Below are positions 28,995 through 39,153 of a DNA stretch of 64,000 nt, one piece after another; the first letter of the stretch is position 1; every line of letters starts with the position of its first letter. The stretch is from Mycobacterium sp. DL592 (lineage in GTDB: Bacteria > Actinomycetota > Actinomycetes > Mycobacteriales > Mycobacteriaceae), in the NCBI RefSeq assembly GCF_011694515.1, contig NZ_CP050192.1:4720527-4784526 (forward strand). The letters are read 5' to 3'. A program made the translations under genes and the position numbers. Below the pieces are notes generated by a model, which saw only the letters and a program-made list of their open reading frames with translations, was not told where the DNA came from and ran no database searches.

Positions 28995-30210
28995 CGCCGC
29001 CGACAAAAGTGCTGGCGGCGATTTGAGCTTCCCCGGCCAGCTCGATGGACTCGATCCGCGGGATAAGTTCGGAGAAGAAGCTGTTCATCTCCATACGGGC
29101 CAGCGAGGCGCCCAGGCAGAAGTGCACGCCATAGCCGAACGACAGATGCTTGTTCGGGTCGCGGCCCACATCGAATCGCATCGGGTCGACGAATACGTCC
29201 TCGTCCCGGTTGGCCGAAACATAGGACAGCAGAACCGATTCCCCCTTGGCGATCGGCACGCCACGAATCTCGGTGTCGGCCTGTGCGGTCCGCATGAACT
29301 CACGCACCGGCGTCGCGCAACGGATCATCTCCTCGACCGCGGTGCCCATCAGGCTGGGATCGGCTTTGAGCCGCGCCAATTCGCCGGGGTTGCGCAGGAG
29401 CTCGAGGAGCCCGGCGGCGATGCCCGCGCTGGTGGTGTCATGCCCGGCGCTGGCCACGATCACGTAGTAGGACAGCGTGTCCATGTCCGACAGCGGCGCG
29501 CCGTTGATCGTCGCGTTGGCGACCGCCGAGGCGAGGTCCTCGGTCGGAGTTTCACGGCGCGAGGCAGTAAGTGCGGCGAAGTAGGCGAAGAAGTCCATCA
29601 GGGTGGCCAGCAGTGCCTCCTGGTCGATGTCGCGCTGAAACTCCGAGTCCTCGCTGCCGAACAGTTCCTGGGTGAGCTTGAGCATGCGAGGGAAGTCCGA
29701 CTCGGGAAGGCCGAGCAGCGTCAGGATGACGTACAGCGGGTAGTTGACCGCGATCTCCTGGGCGAAGTCGAGTTCCGGCCCCTTCTCGACCATGAGGTCG
29801 ACGTACCGCTTGGCCAGCTCGTCGCAGCGCGCCTTCAACACCCGCAGCGCCGACGGCTTGAACCAGTCGGCGCCGATCTTGCGCAGATCGCGGTGATGCG
29901 GATCGTCGATGTGGATCAGCGTGGCCAGCCCGGCGCCCGCCGCACGGTCCGCCCGCATCTGCGCATCCAGCGCCGCAGGCAGCAACACCGCCCGCGGGTC
30001 GTTAGTGAACAGGTCATTTTGGCGTTCGATGTCCATGATGTCGGCGTGCTTGGTGATCCCCCAGAACGGGTCGAAGCCGTCGACGTCCACCCAGGACACC
30101 GGGGCCTGGGCACGCAGATGAGTCAGCGCCTCGTGCAGCTGCTTCTCGTCGGTGTAGGACGTCGGGTCGGCCAGCACGCGCCCGGCCGGGTCCATGATCC
30201 GTGTGGTCAT
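28960..30210 (-). CDS. Cytochrome P450
   Basis: 416-aa soluble bacterial P450. Heme ligand Cys365 lies in FGYGVHFCLGASLAR; the I-helix oxygen-activation motif is AGHDTTS at about 240; the K-helix ExxR is EEMIR at about 281. It should hydroxylate a hydrophobic substrate using ferredoxin and a reductase encoded elsewhere, as none is adjacent. GAGGAG precedes the ATG at 30210. It is divergent from a TetR gene with a palindromic operator between, so it is probably induced by its own substrate. I cannot name the CYP family from motifs alone. Confidence 0.9.
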   Translation of the reverse strand: MTTRIMDPAGRVLADPTSYTDEKQLHEALTHLRAQAPVSWVDVDGFDPFWGITKHADIMDIERQNDLFTNDPRAVLLPAALDAQMRADRAAGAGLATLIHIDDPHHRDLRKIGADWFKPSALRVLKARCDELAKRYVDLMVEKGPELDFAQEIAVNYPLYVILTLLGLPESDFPRMLKLTQELFGSEDSEFQRDIDQEALLATLMDFFAYFAALTASRRETPTEDLASAVANATINGAPLSDMDTLSYYVIVASAGHDTTSAGIAAGLLELLRNPGELARLKADPSLMGTAVEEMIRCATPVREFMRTAQADTEIRGVPIAKGESVLLSYVSANRDEDVFVDPMRFDVGRDPNKHLSFGYGVHFCLGASLARMEMNSFFSELIPRIESIELAGEAQIAASTFVGGVKHLPIRYSLR

Positions 30211-30247
30211 CTGTTGTTGCTCCTCGCCGGGCGGTGATCGGATGTAA

Positions 30248-30269
30248 TCTAGAACGAACTCGTTCCAGA
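30248..30269. promoter_or_regulatory. TetR operator between P450 and its regulator
   Basis: A 22-base inverted repeat with 9 of 11 paired positions in each half (TCTAGAACGAA against CTCGTTCCAGA). AT-rich and located centrally between the divergent starts at 30210 and 30306, as expected for a TetR repressor controlling itself and the P450. Confidence 0.78.
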
Positions 30270-30305
30270 TTATGACCGGGACCACAAATGGTCAAGGATG
30301 GACCC

Positions 30306-30914
30306 ATGGCAGTCGACGGCCGCACCTACGGCGGGCTCACCGCGCAGCAGCGCTCGCAGGAGCGCCGCAAACGGCTGCTCGACGCCGCACGCACGCTGGT
30401 CGCCGAGGTCGGCGTCGCCCCGCTGACCGTCGACCTGGTCTGCCAGCGGGCCGCCCTGAGCAAGCGCTACTTCTACAAGGAATTCGCGACCAAGGACGAT
30501 CTGCTCGACGCCTACGCCGACGATCTGTACACCAGGATCCACGCCGGCGCGGCCGAGGTGGTGCGCACGGCCCCGATGGACGAGCGGGTGAACCGCTCGG
30601 TTCGCCTCACACTGCGACTGCTGGCCTCCAGTCCCTCAGATGCACGCCTCTACATGGAGTCACCCGGATTTCCCCGGCTGCGGGCACGCCAACAGCGCGC
30701 GGTCCGAGAGATCACCGATCTGATGGCGGCGCAGGGCTTGCCGATGACGGGCAAGCCGAAGCCCTCGGTGGACCGGGTGCTGGCGACACGGGCATTGGTC
30801 ACCGCCACCACCGAGCTCATCACCGGCTGGCTGCAGGGCGACATCGACACCGACGAGGACACCTTGGTCGCCACGATCACCGCCGTCTCGCTCGGTGCGG
30901 CGACCAACATCTGA
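30306..30914 (+). CDS. TetR family regulator, probable P450 repressor
   Basis: 202-aa TetR protein. The helix-turn-helix region RKRLLDAARTLVAEVG then VDLVCQRAALSKRYFYKEF spans about residues 19-62; the remainder is an all-helical ligand domain. AAGGA lies just upstream of the ATG at 30306; an ATG at 30288 would add six residues and has a weaker ribosome site. Divergent from the P450 with a strong palindrome between them. The effector is unknown, presumably the P450 substrate. It converges on the SDR gene with 3 bases between stops. Confidence 0.85.
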   Translation: MAVDGRTYGGLTAQQRSQERRKRLLDAARTLVAEVGVAPLTVDLVCQRAALSKRYFYKEFATKDDLLDAYADDLYTRIHAGAAEVVRTAPMDERVNRSVRLTLRLLASSPSDARLYMESPGFPRLRARQQRAVREITDLMAAQGLPMTGKPKPSVDRVLATRALVTATTELITGWLQGDIDTDEDTLVATITAVSLGAATNI

Positions 30915-30917
30915 GAG

Positions 30918-31724
30918 CTACTTCCCGAGCCCCTTGACCATGAACCTGCCGACGGTTTCCACCGCACGGCGCCGGCTCATCAGGCGGGTGTTGATGAGCG
31001 TGAACACGTGGTTGGCCCGGCCCGGGGTCACCATATGCTTGCGCCCGATGGCCGAAAGTATCTCTGCTGCACAGTCATCGCGATCGGCGATCTGCCACTT
31101 CGGGTACTTCGACAGCGCGTCGCCCTGGGTGTTCATCAGGCCCGCCGATACCACGAGGACCTCTACCCCGGTGTTGCGTAACTCGAACCAGAGCGCCTCG
31201 CCGAAGGCGATCTGGAAGGCCTTGTTACCGGCGTAGGCCCCGGTGTACGGCGTAGGCGTCAGCCCGGCGGCCGAGGACACGATGACCACCGCACCCGTTC
31301 CCCGAGTGACCATCAGGTTCGCAAGCGGGTGAATGAGATTCACGTAGGCCCGGGCGTTGATGTCGATCATCGCGTTGTGCACATCGAGATCCATGTCGAG
31401 GATCTTCGGAGTGTCCTTGGGGGTGAACATGTGGTTGCAGATCAGCACATCGACGTCGATATCGCTGAGCGCGTTCAGGATTCGCGGGTAGGATGCGAGT
31501 TCGGCGAGGTCCGCGGCGATCGGCCGCACCTCGATGCCGTATGCCTGACGCAGTTCGGCGGCCCTGGCCAGAAGATCCTCGTCTAGGACGTCGACCAGAA
31601 CCACATTGATCCTGCGCTGGGACAGTTGACGGGCAAGCGCGTAACCCAGCCCCTCGCTGCGGGCGCTACCGGTGACCAACGCCCATGATCCGGCGAAGCG
31701 GTCGAGCGGATGTCCAGATGTCAT
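30918..31724 (-). CDS. Short-chain dehydrogenase/reductase
   Basis: 268-aa SDR. Cofactor motif VTGSARSEGLGYALA at about residue 17; acidic residue of VLVDVLDED after the second strand suggests NAD preference; catalytic Ser in VIVSSAAG and Tyr-x3-Lys in YAGNK. The C-terminus is basic (RLMSRRRAVETVGRFMVKGLGK), as in membrane-associated hydroxysteroid or retinol-type SDRs. It follows a TetR gene by 15 bases and is probably co-transcribed with it. The substrate is unknown. Confidence 0.86.
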   Translation of the reverse strand: MTSGHPLDRFAGSWALVTGSARSEGLGYALARQLSQRRINVVLVDVLDEDLLARAAELRQAYGIEVRPIAADLAELASYPRILNALSDIDVDVLICNHMFTPKDTPKILDMDLDVHNAMIDINARAYVNLIHPLANLMVTRGTGAVVIVSSAAGLTPTPYTGAYAGNKAFQIAFGEALWFELRNTGVEVLVVSAGLMNTQGDALSKYPKWQIADRDDCAAEILSAIGRKHMVTPGRANHVFTLINTRLMSRRRAVETVGRFMVKGLGK

Positions 31725-31739
31725 GAGAGTCCCACTGCC

Positions 31740-32342
31740 TCAGAGTTTTTCGCCGGACTGGGTCAACACGAGATCCACCGCCTCGTCCAACGCTCCGGTC
31801 ATCGCGCCGTAACCACCCGGTGTCGAGCGGGCATGCAGCAATGCTCCGGAGAAGACCATGTGCAGCGTCGCGGCGATCACGGGCGGATGGCCTGGCCCCA
31901 GTGAGGCGTTGATCCGCCGACCGACTTCACCGGCGATCTTCATTCGGACCGCCGCGACCGCGGGGTCGTCGGCGATGATCGCGATGGTGCAGGCGTCGGC
32001 CAGATAGGGCCGGTCGGCCATCAGCAGCAGCAGGCTGCGCAGCTGCGCCTTGACCCGGGTCGCGGCGCTGTCGTTGACGTCGGTGAACGTCGGGGCGTCG
32101 AGCAGCAACCGCAGGTACACCTCGGCGACCAACGCCTCCTTGGACGGAAAGTAGGTGTAGGCGGTCGTCGGTGAGACACCGGCCCGAGCCGCCACCGAGC
32201 GCACCGTCAGATCGCTGTAGGGGACTTCGGTCAGCTCCTGGACCGTCGCATCGAGCACCTTGCGGATACTTTGTTCAGACCGCAGGTTCTTGCGTCGACG
32301 GACCGGCGGGTCGACAACCTCGGCGGACGTTTTTCCGGACAC
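31740..32342 (-). CDS. TetR family regulator
   Basis: 200-aa TetR regulator with the helix-turn-helix VRSVAARAGVSPTTAYTYFPSKEAL (quoted in part) at about 45-70 and a helical C-terminal domain (ADRPYLADACTIAIIADDP). It is the promoter-proximal member of a two-gene unit with the SDR downstream, so it probably regulates that unit. Only 9 bases separate its start from the stop of the LysR-type gene upstream, so readthrough from that gene is possible. Confidence 0.83.
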   Translation of the reverse strand: MSGKTSAEVVDPPVRRRKNLRSEQSIRKVLDATVQELTEVPYSDLTVRSVAARAGVSPTTAYTYFPSKEALVAEVYLRLLLDAPTFTDVNDSAATRVKAQLRSLLLLMADRPYLADACTIAIIADDPAVAAVRMKIAGEVGRRINASLGPGHPPVIAATLHMVFSGALLHARSTPGGYGAMTGALDEAVDLVLTQSGEKL

Positions 32343-32351
32343 CTGTTCAGA

Positions 32352-33251
32352 TTAAGCAGTGGGCGGCCGCTTGGCAAGAACAGGCTGGGCGGACCGATCG
32401 GCGGCCGCGACGACCGCATCGGTGATCACCCGCACCAAGTGGCTGTCCAGCTTCCAGCACTGCCAGAACAGCGGGATGTCGAGGTGCTCGTCGCTGATCC
32501 GGACGAATGAGCCCGCCGCAAGGTCGGGTGCGGCCAGCATCTCCGGAAACATCCCCCACCCGAGGCCCGCGCGAACCGCGGCGCCGAATCCCTCCGCAGT
32601 CGGAACGTAGTGCGTCGGCCGGTCGATATCCCGACGGAAAGCCTTGCGAATCAACATGTCCTGTAGGGCATCGTCACGATTCCACGCCATCGACGGGGCG
32701 CCGGCCACGGCCCGGGCGGTGAATCCGCCGGGTAGGTAACCCTCGACGTAGCCGGGGCTGGCCACCGGCACGTACCGCATCACTCCCAGCGGCCGCACGC
32801 GACAGCCGGCCACCGGAGTCCGCTCGGTGGTGACCGCACCCATCACCGTTCCCTCCCGCAGCAGGCGCGCCGAGAGGTCCTGGTCCTCGATCCGGACGTC
32901 CAGGAGCACCTCCGGCAGTGCCTGGAACACCGCGGTGAACCAGGTCGACATCGAGTCGGCGTTCACGGCGATCGACACCCGGGCCACCTGACCGTCGGCG
33001 CCCGTCTCCCGCAGGGCCTCGGACTCGAGCAACGCCATCTGGGCGGCCAGGCGGAGCAGCGGCACGCCGGCCTCGGTTGCCGCACAGGGCTTCCGGCGCA
33101 CCACCAGAACCTGGCCGACGCGCTGCTCCAGAGCTTTGATCCGCTGACTCACCGCCGACGGGGTGACGTGCAGCCGGTTGGCGGCCGCGTCGAAGCTGCC
33201 CAGTTCGACCACCGCGGCGAAAGCCACCAGTTGGTCGCCGTCGATCGCCAC
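32352..33251 (-). CDS. lysG: LysR-type regulator, LysG/ArgP family
   Basis: 299-aa LysR regulator of the LysG/ArgP group, which activates basic amino-acid export when lysine or arginine accumulates. The N-terminal winged helix-turn-helix is FAAVVELGSFDAAANRLHV then TPSAVSQRIKALEQ at residues 10-45; the effector domain follows. It is divergent from a LysE-family exporter across 71 bases, the classic lysG-lysE layout. The intergenic DNA is unusually AT-rich (about 33252-33292), suiting a LysR operator and promoter. Confidence 0.88.
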   Translation of the reverse strand: MAIDGDQLVAFAAVVELGSFDAAANRLHVTPSAVSQRIKALEQRVGQVLVVRRKPCAATEAGVPLLRLAAQMALLESEALRETGADGQVARVSIAVNADSMSTWFTAVFQALPEVLLDVRIEDQDLSARLLREGTVMGAVTTERTPVAGCRVRPLGVMRYVPVASPGYVEGYLPGGFTARAVAGAPSMAWNRDDALQDMLIRKAFRRDIDRPTHYVPTAEGFGAAVRAGLGWGMFPEMLAAPDLAAGSFVRISDEHLDIPLFWQCWKLDSHLVRVITDAVVAAADRSAQPVLAKRPPTA

Positions 33252-33322
33252 ATTAGTAATTCTAACTCTGATGAAGAATCTTTAGGTGGACTTCACCAGT
33301 GGGCGTCCCTAGCGTCGAGGAC

Positions 33323-33922
33323 GTGACCTCACCCCTGCTCATCGGTTTCGTGACCGCCATGACTCTGATCGCGGCCATCGGCGCACAGAATGCGTTCGTG
33401 CTGCGACAGGGCATTCGGGGGGAACACGTTCTGGCAGTGGTCAGCGTCTGTGCCATCTCCGACCTGCTGCTCATCACAGCCGGCATCGCCGGCGTCGGTG
33501 CCCTCATCACCGCCCATCCGCAAACCGTCACGATCGCCAAGTTCGGCGGCGCGGCGTTCCTGTTCGGCTACGGGGCACTGGCCGTCCGTCGTGCCCTGCG
33601 CCCGTCGACGATGACTGCAACCCCCGACGGGCCGGCCCGGCTGATCTCGGTGCTCCTGACCTGCCTCGCCCTGACCTTCCTCAACCCGCACGTATATCTC
33701 GACACCGTCGTGCTGCTGGGCACGATCGCTAACGAGCACGCGCAGGGCCGATGGCTGTTCGGCGTCGGTGCGGCCAGCGCGAGCCTGGTGTGGTTCACCA
33801 CCCTGGGGTTCGGAGCACGCCGGTTGGCCGGACTGTTCGCCACCCCGGTCACCTGGCGGATCCTCGACGGCGTGATCGCGGCGACCATGATCGGACTGGG
33901 TATCTCCCTGGTCGTCACCTGA
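33323..33922 (+). CDS. lysE: LysE/ArgO family amino-acid exporter
   Basis: 199-aa membrane protein with about six spans. The N-terminal family signature is visible ([21 protein letters not shown]), and [19 protein letters not shown] carries the conserved NPHVYLD motif. Exports lysine, arginine or analogues. I use the GTG at 33323, which follows CGAGGA at close spacing; the GTG at 33299 would add eight residues without a hydrophobic start. Divergent from lysG, which presumably activates it. Confidence 0.88.
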   Translation: MTSPLLIGFVTAMTLIAAIGAQNAFVLRQGIRGEHVLAVVSVCAISDLLLITAGIAGVGALITAHPQTVTIAKFGGAAFLFGYGALAVRRALRPSTMTATPDGPARLISVLLTCLALTFLNPHVYLDTVVLLGTIANEHAQGRWLFGVGAASASLVWFTTLGFGARRLAGLFATPVTWRILDGVIAATMIGLGISLVVT

Positions 33923-33983
33923 TCGAGTCACCATCGACCCACTTGAGTCCGGTCCGACCCTGCATTTGAGCTAATGTCGCGCC

Positions 33984-34967
33984 GTGGGCACGCACTTGAG
34001 CAGGCGTGGATTCCTGGGAGTCGCCGGAGCGGCCGGATTGCTGTTCGCCACGGCATGTTCGACGAACGGCTCCGGGGGCTCCACTCCCAAATCGGTCACC
34101 GTCAAACACATCTTCGGCGAGACCACCTTGACGGCGCCGCCCAAACGGGTGGTCAGCGCCGGGTTCACCGAGGCCGACGACCTGCTGGCCGTCGGCGTCG
34201 TCCCGATCGCCGTCACCAACTGGTTCGGGGATCAGCCCTTCGGCGTATGGCCCTGGGCCGCGCCCAAACTCGGCGGCGCACAACCCGTTGTACTCAACCT
34301 GGACAACGGGATTCAGGTTGATGCGATCGCCAAACTCAAACCCGACCTCATCGTCGCCATCAACGCCGGACTCGATGCGGACACCTACCAGAAGCTCACC
34401 GCCATCGCACCCACCATCGCCCAATCCGGCGGCGACGCCTTCTTCGAACCCTGGAAAGACCAGGCCACCGCCGTCGGCACCGCAGTGTTCCAACCCGACA
34501 AGATGAAGCAGGTGATCGCGGGCGTCGACACCAGGTTCGCCGACGTGGCCAAGAGCAATCCCGGCTTCAAAGACAAGAAGGCACTGCTGCTGGCCGGCAG
34601 CTTCTACGGCGGCACCCTCACCGCGACCCTGCCCGGGTGGCGCACCGAATTCCTGACCGAAATGGGCTTCCAGATTCCCGACGGCCTCGGCGCGTTCGCC
34701 GTCGACGACCACCGCGCCGCAATCCCGCGCGACAAACTGGGCGAGGCCCTCGACGGCGCCGACGTACTCATCTGGTCCACCGAAAGTGACGCCGACCAGG
34801 CCGCACTGCTGGCCGATCCCGGCGTCGCCGCACTGGGCGCAACCAGGAAGAACCGCAACGTGTTCACCGGCAAAGACCTGGCCGGGGCGATCGCCTTCGC
34901 CTCGCCGCTGTCCTATCCCGTGGTGGCCGACCAGTTGCCGCCGCTGCTCTCGCGCGCGCTCGGCTGA
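33984..34967 (+). CDS. fecB2: Iron-siderophore-type substrate-binding lipoprotein, FecB family
   Basis: 327-aa periplasmic binding protein. The N-terminus has a twin-arginine-like SRRGFLG and a lipobox ending ATAC with Cys25, so it is exported and lipid-anchored. The body is a class III binding fold (APPKRVVSAGFTEADDLLAVG, PDLIVAINAG, KNRNVFTG). It corresponds by content and position to the Rv0265c-type protein beside pxpB, pxpC and aac in M. tuberculosis. No ABC permease or ATPase is adjacent and no IdeR box is visible before it, so its iron role rests on family membership. Confidence 0.84.
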   Translation: MGTHLSRRGFLGVAGAAGLLFATACSTNGSGGSTPKSVTVKHIFGETTLTAPPKRVVSAGFTEADDLLAVGVVPIAVTNWFGDQPFGVWPWAAPKLGGAQPVVLNLDNGIQVDAIAKLKPDLIVAINAGLDADTYQKLTAIAPTIAQSGGDAFFEPWKDQATAVGTAVFQPDKMKQVIAGVDTRFADVAKSNPGFKDKKALLLAGSFYGGTLTATLPGWRTEFLTEMGFQIPDGLGAFAVDDHRAAIPRDKLGEALDGADVLIWSTESDADQAALLADPGVAALGATRKNRNVFTGKDLAGAIAFASPLSYPVVADQLPPLLSRALG

Positions 34968-34991
34968 GCGAAGCATGCTTGGATAACACCC

Positions 34992-35693
34992 GTGACAAGC
35001 AGCCAGACCGACGCCGCACGACAGGACGCACCCATCCCGGGTTTCGCACAGGTCGGCTCTCGCTACTATCCGGTCCTCGTCGCCGTCTTCACCGCCCTGG
35101 TGATCATCTCCAACGTGACCGCGACCAAAGGTGTGGCGTTCGGGCCGATCATCACCGACGGCGGATTCATCGTGTTCCCGCTGACCTACGTGATCGGCGA
35201 CGTGCTCTCCGAGGTCTACGGCTTCAAGGCCGCCCGGCGCGCCATCATCCTGGGCTTCGCGATGAACGGCCTGGCCGCTCTGGCCTTCTGGGTCACGATC
35301 TACCTGCCTGCCGCCGACTTCTACACCAATCAAGAACATTTCGAGAACGTCGTGCACGCCTACACCCAATTGATCGTCGCCGGACTGGCCGGATTCATCG
35401 TCGGGCAGACCATCAACGCCTGGACCGTTGTCAAGATCAAGGAACGCACCAAGGAGAAACACCTCTGGGCGCGGCTGGTGGGCTCGACCTTCGCCGGCCA
35501 ACTCGGCGACACCCTGGTGTTCTGCAGCATCGCCGCCGGAGCCATCGGCATCACCAGCTTCGGCGATTTCGCCACCTACACCGCGCTGGGCTGGATCTAC
35601 AAGACCGCCGTCGAGGTGGTCATGCTGCCGGTCACCTATCGCGTCATCGCCTACATCAAGCGACACGAACCCACCTACACCGCCATGGTGTGA
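34992..35693 (+). CDS. yhhQ: YhhQ/VUT family transporter (queuosine precursor type)
   Basis: 233-aa membrane protein with about six spans. Family motifs seen: VIISNVTATKGVAFGPII, FPLTYVIGDVLSEVYGFKAAR and GSTFAGQLGDTLVF. Proteins of this family import queuosine precursors such as preQ0 or preQ1. The start is a GTG 24 bases after fecB2, probably in the same transcript. No preQ1 riboswitch is visible upstream and no other queuosine gene lies in the window. Confidence 0.84.
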   Translation: MTSSQTDAARQDAPIPGFAQVGSRYYPVLVAVFTALVIISNVTATKGVAFGPIITDGGFIVFPLTYVIGDVLSEVYGFKAARRAIILGFAMNGLAALAFWVTIYLPAADFYTNQEHFENVVHAYTQLIVAGLAGFIVGQTINAWTVVKIKERTKEKHLWARLVGSTFAGQLGDTLVFCSIAAGAIGITSFGDFATYTALGWIYKTAVEVVMLPVTYRVIAYIKRHEPTYTAMV

Positions 35694-35718
35694 CGGCCGC
35701 GATAAATATGGGCAATCT

Positions 35719-35750
35719 GGCAGCTCTGAGTCTTTGGTAAGGCAGCTCTG
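35719..35750. repeat. Direct repeat upstream of pxpB
   Basis: GGCAGCTCTG occurs at 35719-35728 and 35741-35750, 22 bases apart (about two helical turns), in the 110-base gap before pxpB. It could be a tandem regulator site; no known regulator is assigned. Confidence 0.45.
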
Positions 35751-35803
35751 GCAGTGCTCCAAAACCCGCGAACCCCAACCGAAGACGGATCTACCGTCGG
35801 CGA

Positions 35804-36451
35804 ATGAGTGTGACGACAGATCTGATGGTGTCCAACACGATCCGTGACTACGGCGATCACGCACTGCTGCTGGAATGCCAGTCCACCGACGAGGTGCTGA
35901 CGTTGACCGCAGCACTGAACCGCGCGCAGATCACCGGTGTGCTCGACATCGTGCCCGGTGCCCGCACCGTGCTGGTCAAGCTCGCCGGGCCGCGCCACCA
36001 GAGCACCGCGCGGCAGCACCTGAGCAGGCTCGCCATCGACGAGTCCGGCGAGTCCGCTGGGCGGGACGGCCACATCGACGTAGTGATCGACGTCGTCTAC
36101 GACGGCGCCGACCTTGTCGACGTCGCCCGTCACACCGGCCTGGACATCGCCGGTGTCATCGAGGCGCACACCGCGACACCCTGGCGGGTCGGATTCGGGG
36201 GATTCGCACCAGGTTTCGCCTATCTGATCGACGGTGACGCACGGCTGAACGTGCCGCGGCGCAGCGAGCCACGCACGAAAGTCCCCGCCGGATCAGTCGG
36301 TCTGGCAGGAGAATTCAGCGGCGTCTATCCCCGCCAGTCGCCCGGCGGGTGGCAGCTGATCGGCCGTACCGAAGCGGTGCTGTGGGACATCAACCGGCCC
36401 CAGCCGGCACTGCTGCTGCCCGGCATGCGGGTGCAGTTCCGGGCGGTGTGA
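35804..36451 (+). CDS. pxpB: 5-oxoprolinase subunit B (KipI-like)
   Basis: 215-aa member of the PxpB/KipI family, formerly called allophanate hydrolase subunit 1. It shows the two-part fold with [10 protein letters not shown] at the start and the core segment [17 protein letters not shown] then [20 protein letters not shown] at about 125-165. With PxpC and PxpA it hydrolyses 5-oxoproline to glutamate using ATP. pxpC follows after 9 bases; no pxpA-like gene is in the window. The pxpB-pxpC-aac order matches Rv0264c-Rv0262c. Confidence 0.9.
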   Translation: MSVTTDLMVSNTIRDYGDHALLLECQSTDEVLTLTAALNRAQITGVLDIVPGARTVLVKLAGPRHQSTARQHLSRLAIDESGESAGRDGHIDVVIDVVYDGADLVDVARHTGLDIAGVIEAHTATPWRVGFGGFAPGFAYLIDGDARLNVPRRSEPRTKVPAGSVGLAGEFSGVYPRQSPGGWQLIGRTEAVLWDINRPQPALLLPGMRVQFRAV

Positions 36452-36460
36452 GGAGGCGAT

Positions 36461-37916
<1,456 letters not shown>

Positions 37917-38172
37917 CGCCAGCTCCATAGTGCGGTATATATATCGTCGGCTGACGAATTCCGGCTGGATCGCGATAGACCCTGAGTTTGGGTCCTGACA
38001 GTGATTGCACAACAGCATGTTTCGTACGATTGCCGCCGCAAACTGCCGGTTCGACGCGTTCGAGAGACGGATCAGGGGCTTCCGCAGCAGCGCCGTGTTG
38101 CTGGCAAGTCGCTGTGAAACCGCAGGCGGGGCCGCTATTGCAGCTATATAACGCCCGTGATATAGATTCCTG
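37917..38172. promoter_or_regulatory. Regulatory gap before the MarR-MmpS-MmpL operon
   Basis: 256 bases without a convincing gene. Two AT-rich islands stand out in otherwise GC-rich DNA: a TATATATAT tract around 37936-37944, and CTATAT-N10-ATATAG (38144-38165), a perfect 6-bp inverted repeat ending 8 bases before the marR GTG. They suit MarR-type autoregulation; the second overlaps the expected translation initiation region. Confidence 0.6.
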
Positions 38173-38667
38173 GTGGGTATCCAGCTAACCGACAGCGATG
38201 TCAGCGAATGCGTCGGTGAGCTTCTGGATCACGCCATCGATCTCACCGCCCGATTCCTCGCCGACCGCGCCGAATTGAGCACCACTGCGGCGTACACCTT
38301 GAACCGGACCGACCGCGAGGGCCCGATCAGGCTGACCACCCTGGCCGCCCGTGAAGGAATCAGCCAGCCCTCGATGACCCAACTCATCCAGCGACTCGAA
38401 CGCGCCGGACTGGTGACCAGGCTGCCCGACCCCGGCGACGGCCGGGCCGCCCTGATCGACATCACCGACGCCGGAAGGACATTGCTCGACCAGCGACGTC
38501 GCCAGCGCCGGCAGCGGTTGACCACGTTGCTTGCCACCCTGACCCCCGAGGAGCAGTGCACGCTGTGGCATTCGGCCCAGGTGGTACTGCCCATCATCCA
38601 CAAGCTCGCCGCCAGCGCCGACAGCGCGGCGAACGACTGCGCGGGACCCACGATGGAGACCGAGTAG
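38173..38667 (+). CDS. MarR family regulator
   Basis: 164-aa MarR protein. The winged helix-turn-helix is at about 55-100: IRLTTLAAREGISQPSMTQL then RLERAGLVTRLPDPGDGRA. The C-terminal helices (TPEEQCTLWHSAQVVLPIIH) form the dimer interface. It begins with a GTG just after an AT-rich palindrome and lies 45 bases upstream of mmpS. The layout resembles the MarR-type repressor beside mmpS5/mmpL5 in M. tuberculosis, although the sequences are not obviously the same subfamily. Probably represses the efflux pair and responds to a lipophilic compound. Confidence 0.86.
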   Translation: MGIQLTDSDVSECVGELLDHAIDLTARFLADRAELSTTAAYTLNRTDREGPIRLTTLAAREGISQPSMTQLIQRLERAGLVTRLPDPGDGRAALIDITDAGRTLLDQRRRQRRQRLTTLLATLTPEEQCTLWHSAQVVLPIIHKLAASADSAANDCAGPTMETE

Positions 38668-38712
38668 GTCCGACGGCCGACTCTCTAGCAGAAGGTATCG
38701 AAAGGTGTTGAG

Positions 38713-39153
38713 ATGAAGGCGGTTCCGGTGGTCCGCGGCCTGAAGAAGTTGTGGATTCCGCTGGTGTTGATCGTGGTGCTGGCGGTCTCGGGGCTTGTCG
38801 TGTCCCGACTGCACAAGATGTTCGCATCCCAGAATCTCAACGCCAGCGCGGGTGCGGGGATCGAGATCGTCCAGTTCAACCCCAAGGTGCTGGTTTACGA
38901 CGTCTACGGCACGCCGGGAACCACCGCCCAGATCAGCTACTTCGATCCGGAGGCCAACGTGCACACGGTCAGCGTTCCACTACCGTGGTCGGTCACCCTG
39001 TCGACCACCCTTCCCGCCGTCAGCGCCAGCCTGATGGCACAGACCGACGGTGATCAGATCGGATGCAGAGTGACAGTCAATGGTGTTGTCCGCGAGGAGA
39101 AATCAGCCGATGGTGTCAATGCCCAGACCTACTGCCTGGTGAAGTCCGCATGA
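38713..39153 (+). CDS. mmpS: MmpS family membrane protein
   Basis: 146-aa MmpS accessory protein. One N-terminal membrane span (WIPLVLIVVLAVSGLVVS, residues about 14-31) is followed by a periplasmic beta-sandwich with the family segments KVLVYDVYGTPGTTAQISYFD and CRVTVNGVVREEK. MmpS proteins assemble with MmpL pumps for export of lipids, siderophores or drugs. Its stop overlaps the mmpL start by 4 bases. Confidence 0.9.
   Translation: MKAVPVVRGLKKLWIPLVLIVVLAVSGLVVSRLHKMFASQNLNASAGAGIEIVQFNPKVLVYDVYGTPGTTAQISYFDPEANVHTVSVPLPWSVTLSTTLPAVSASLMAQTDGDQIGCRVTVNGVVREEKSADGVNAQTYCLVKSA

Noticed and set aside
33915-35915. Long minus-strand frame spanning several genes
   Set aside because: Covers fecB2 and the YhhQ gene on the other strand and crosses intergenic DNA; Gly/Asp-rich shadow sequence.
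37988-38188. Short plus-strand frame before marR
   Set aside because: Contains no domain, crosses the palindrome and overlaps the marR start; treated as regulatory DNA.
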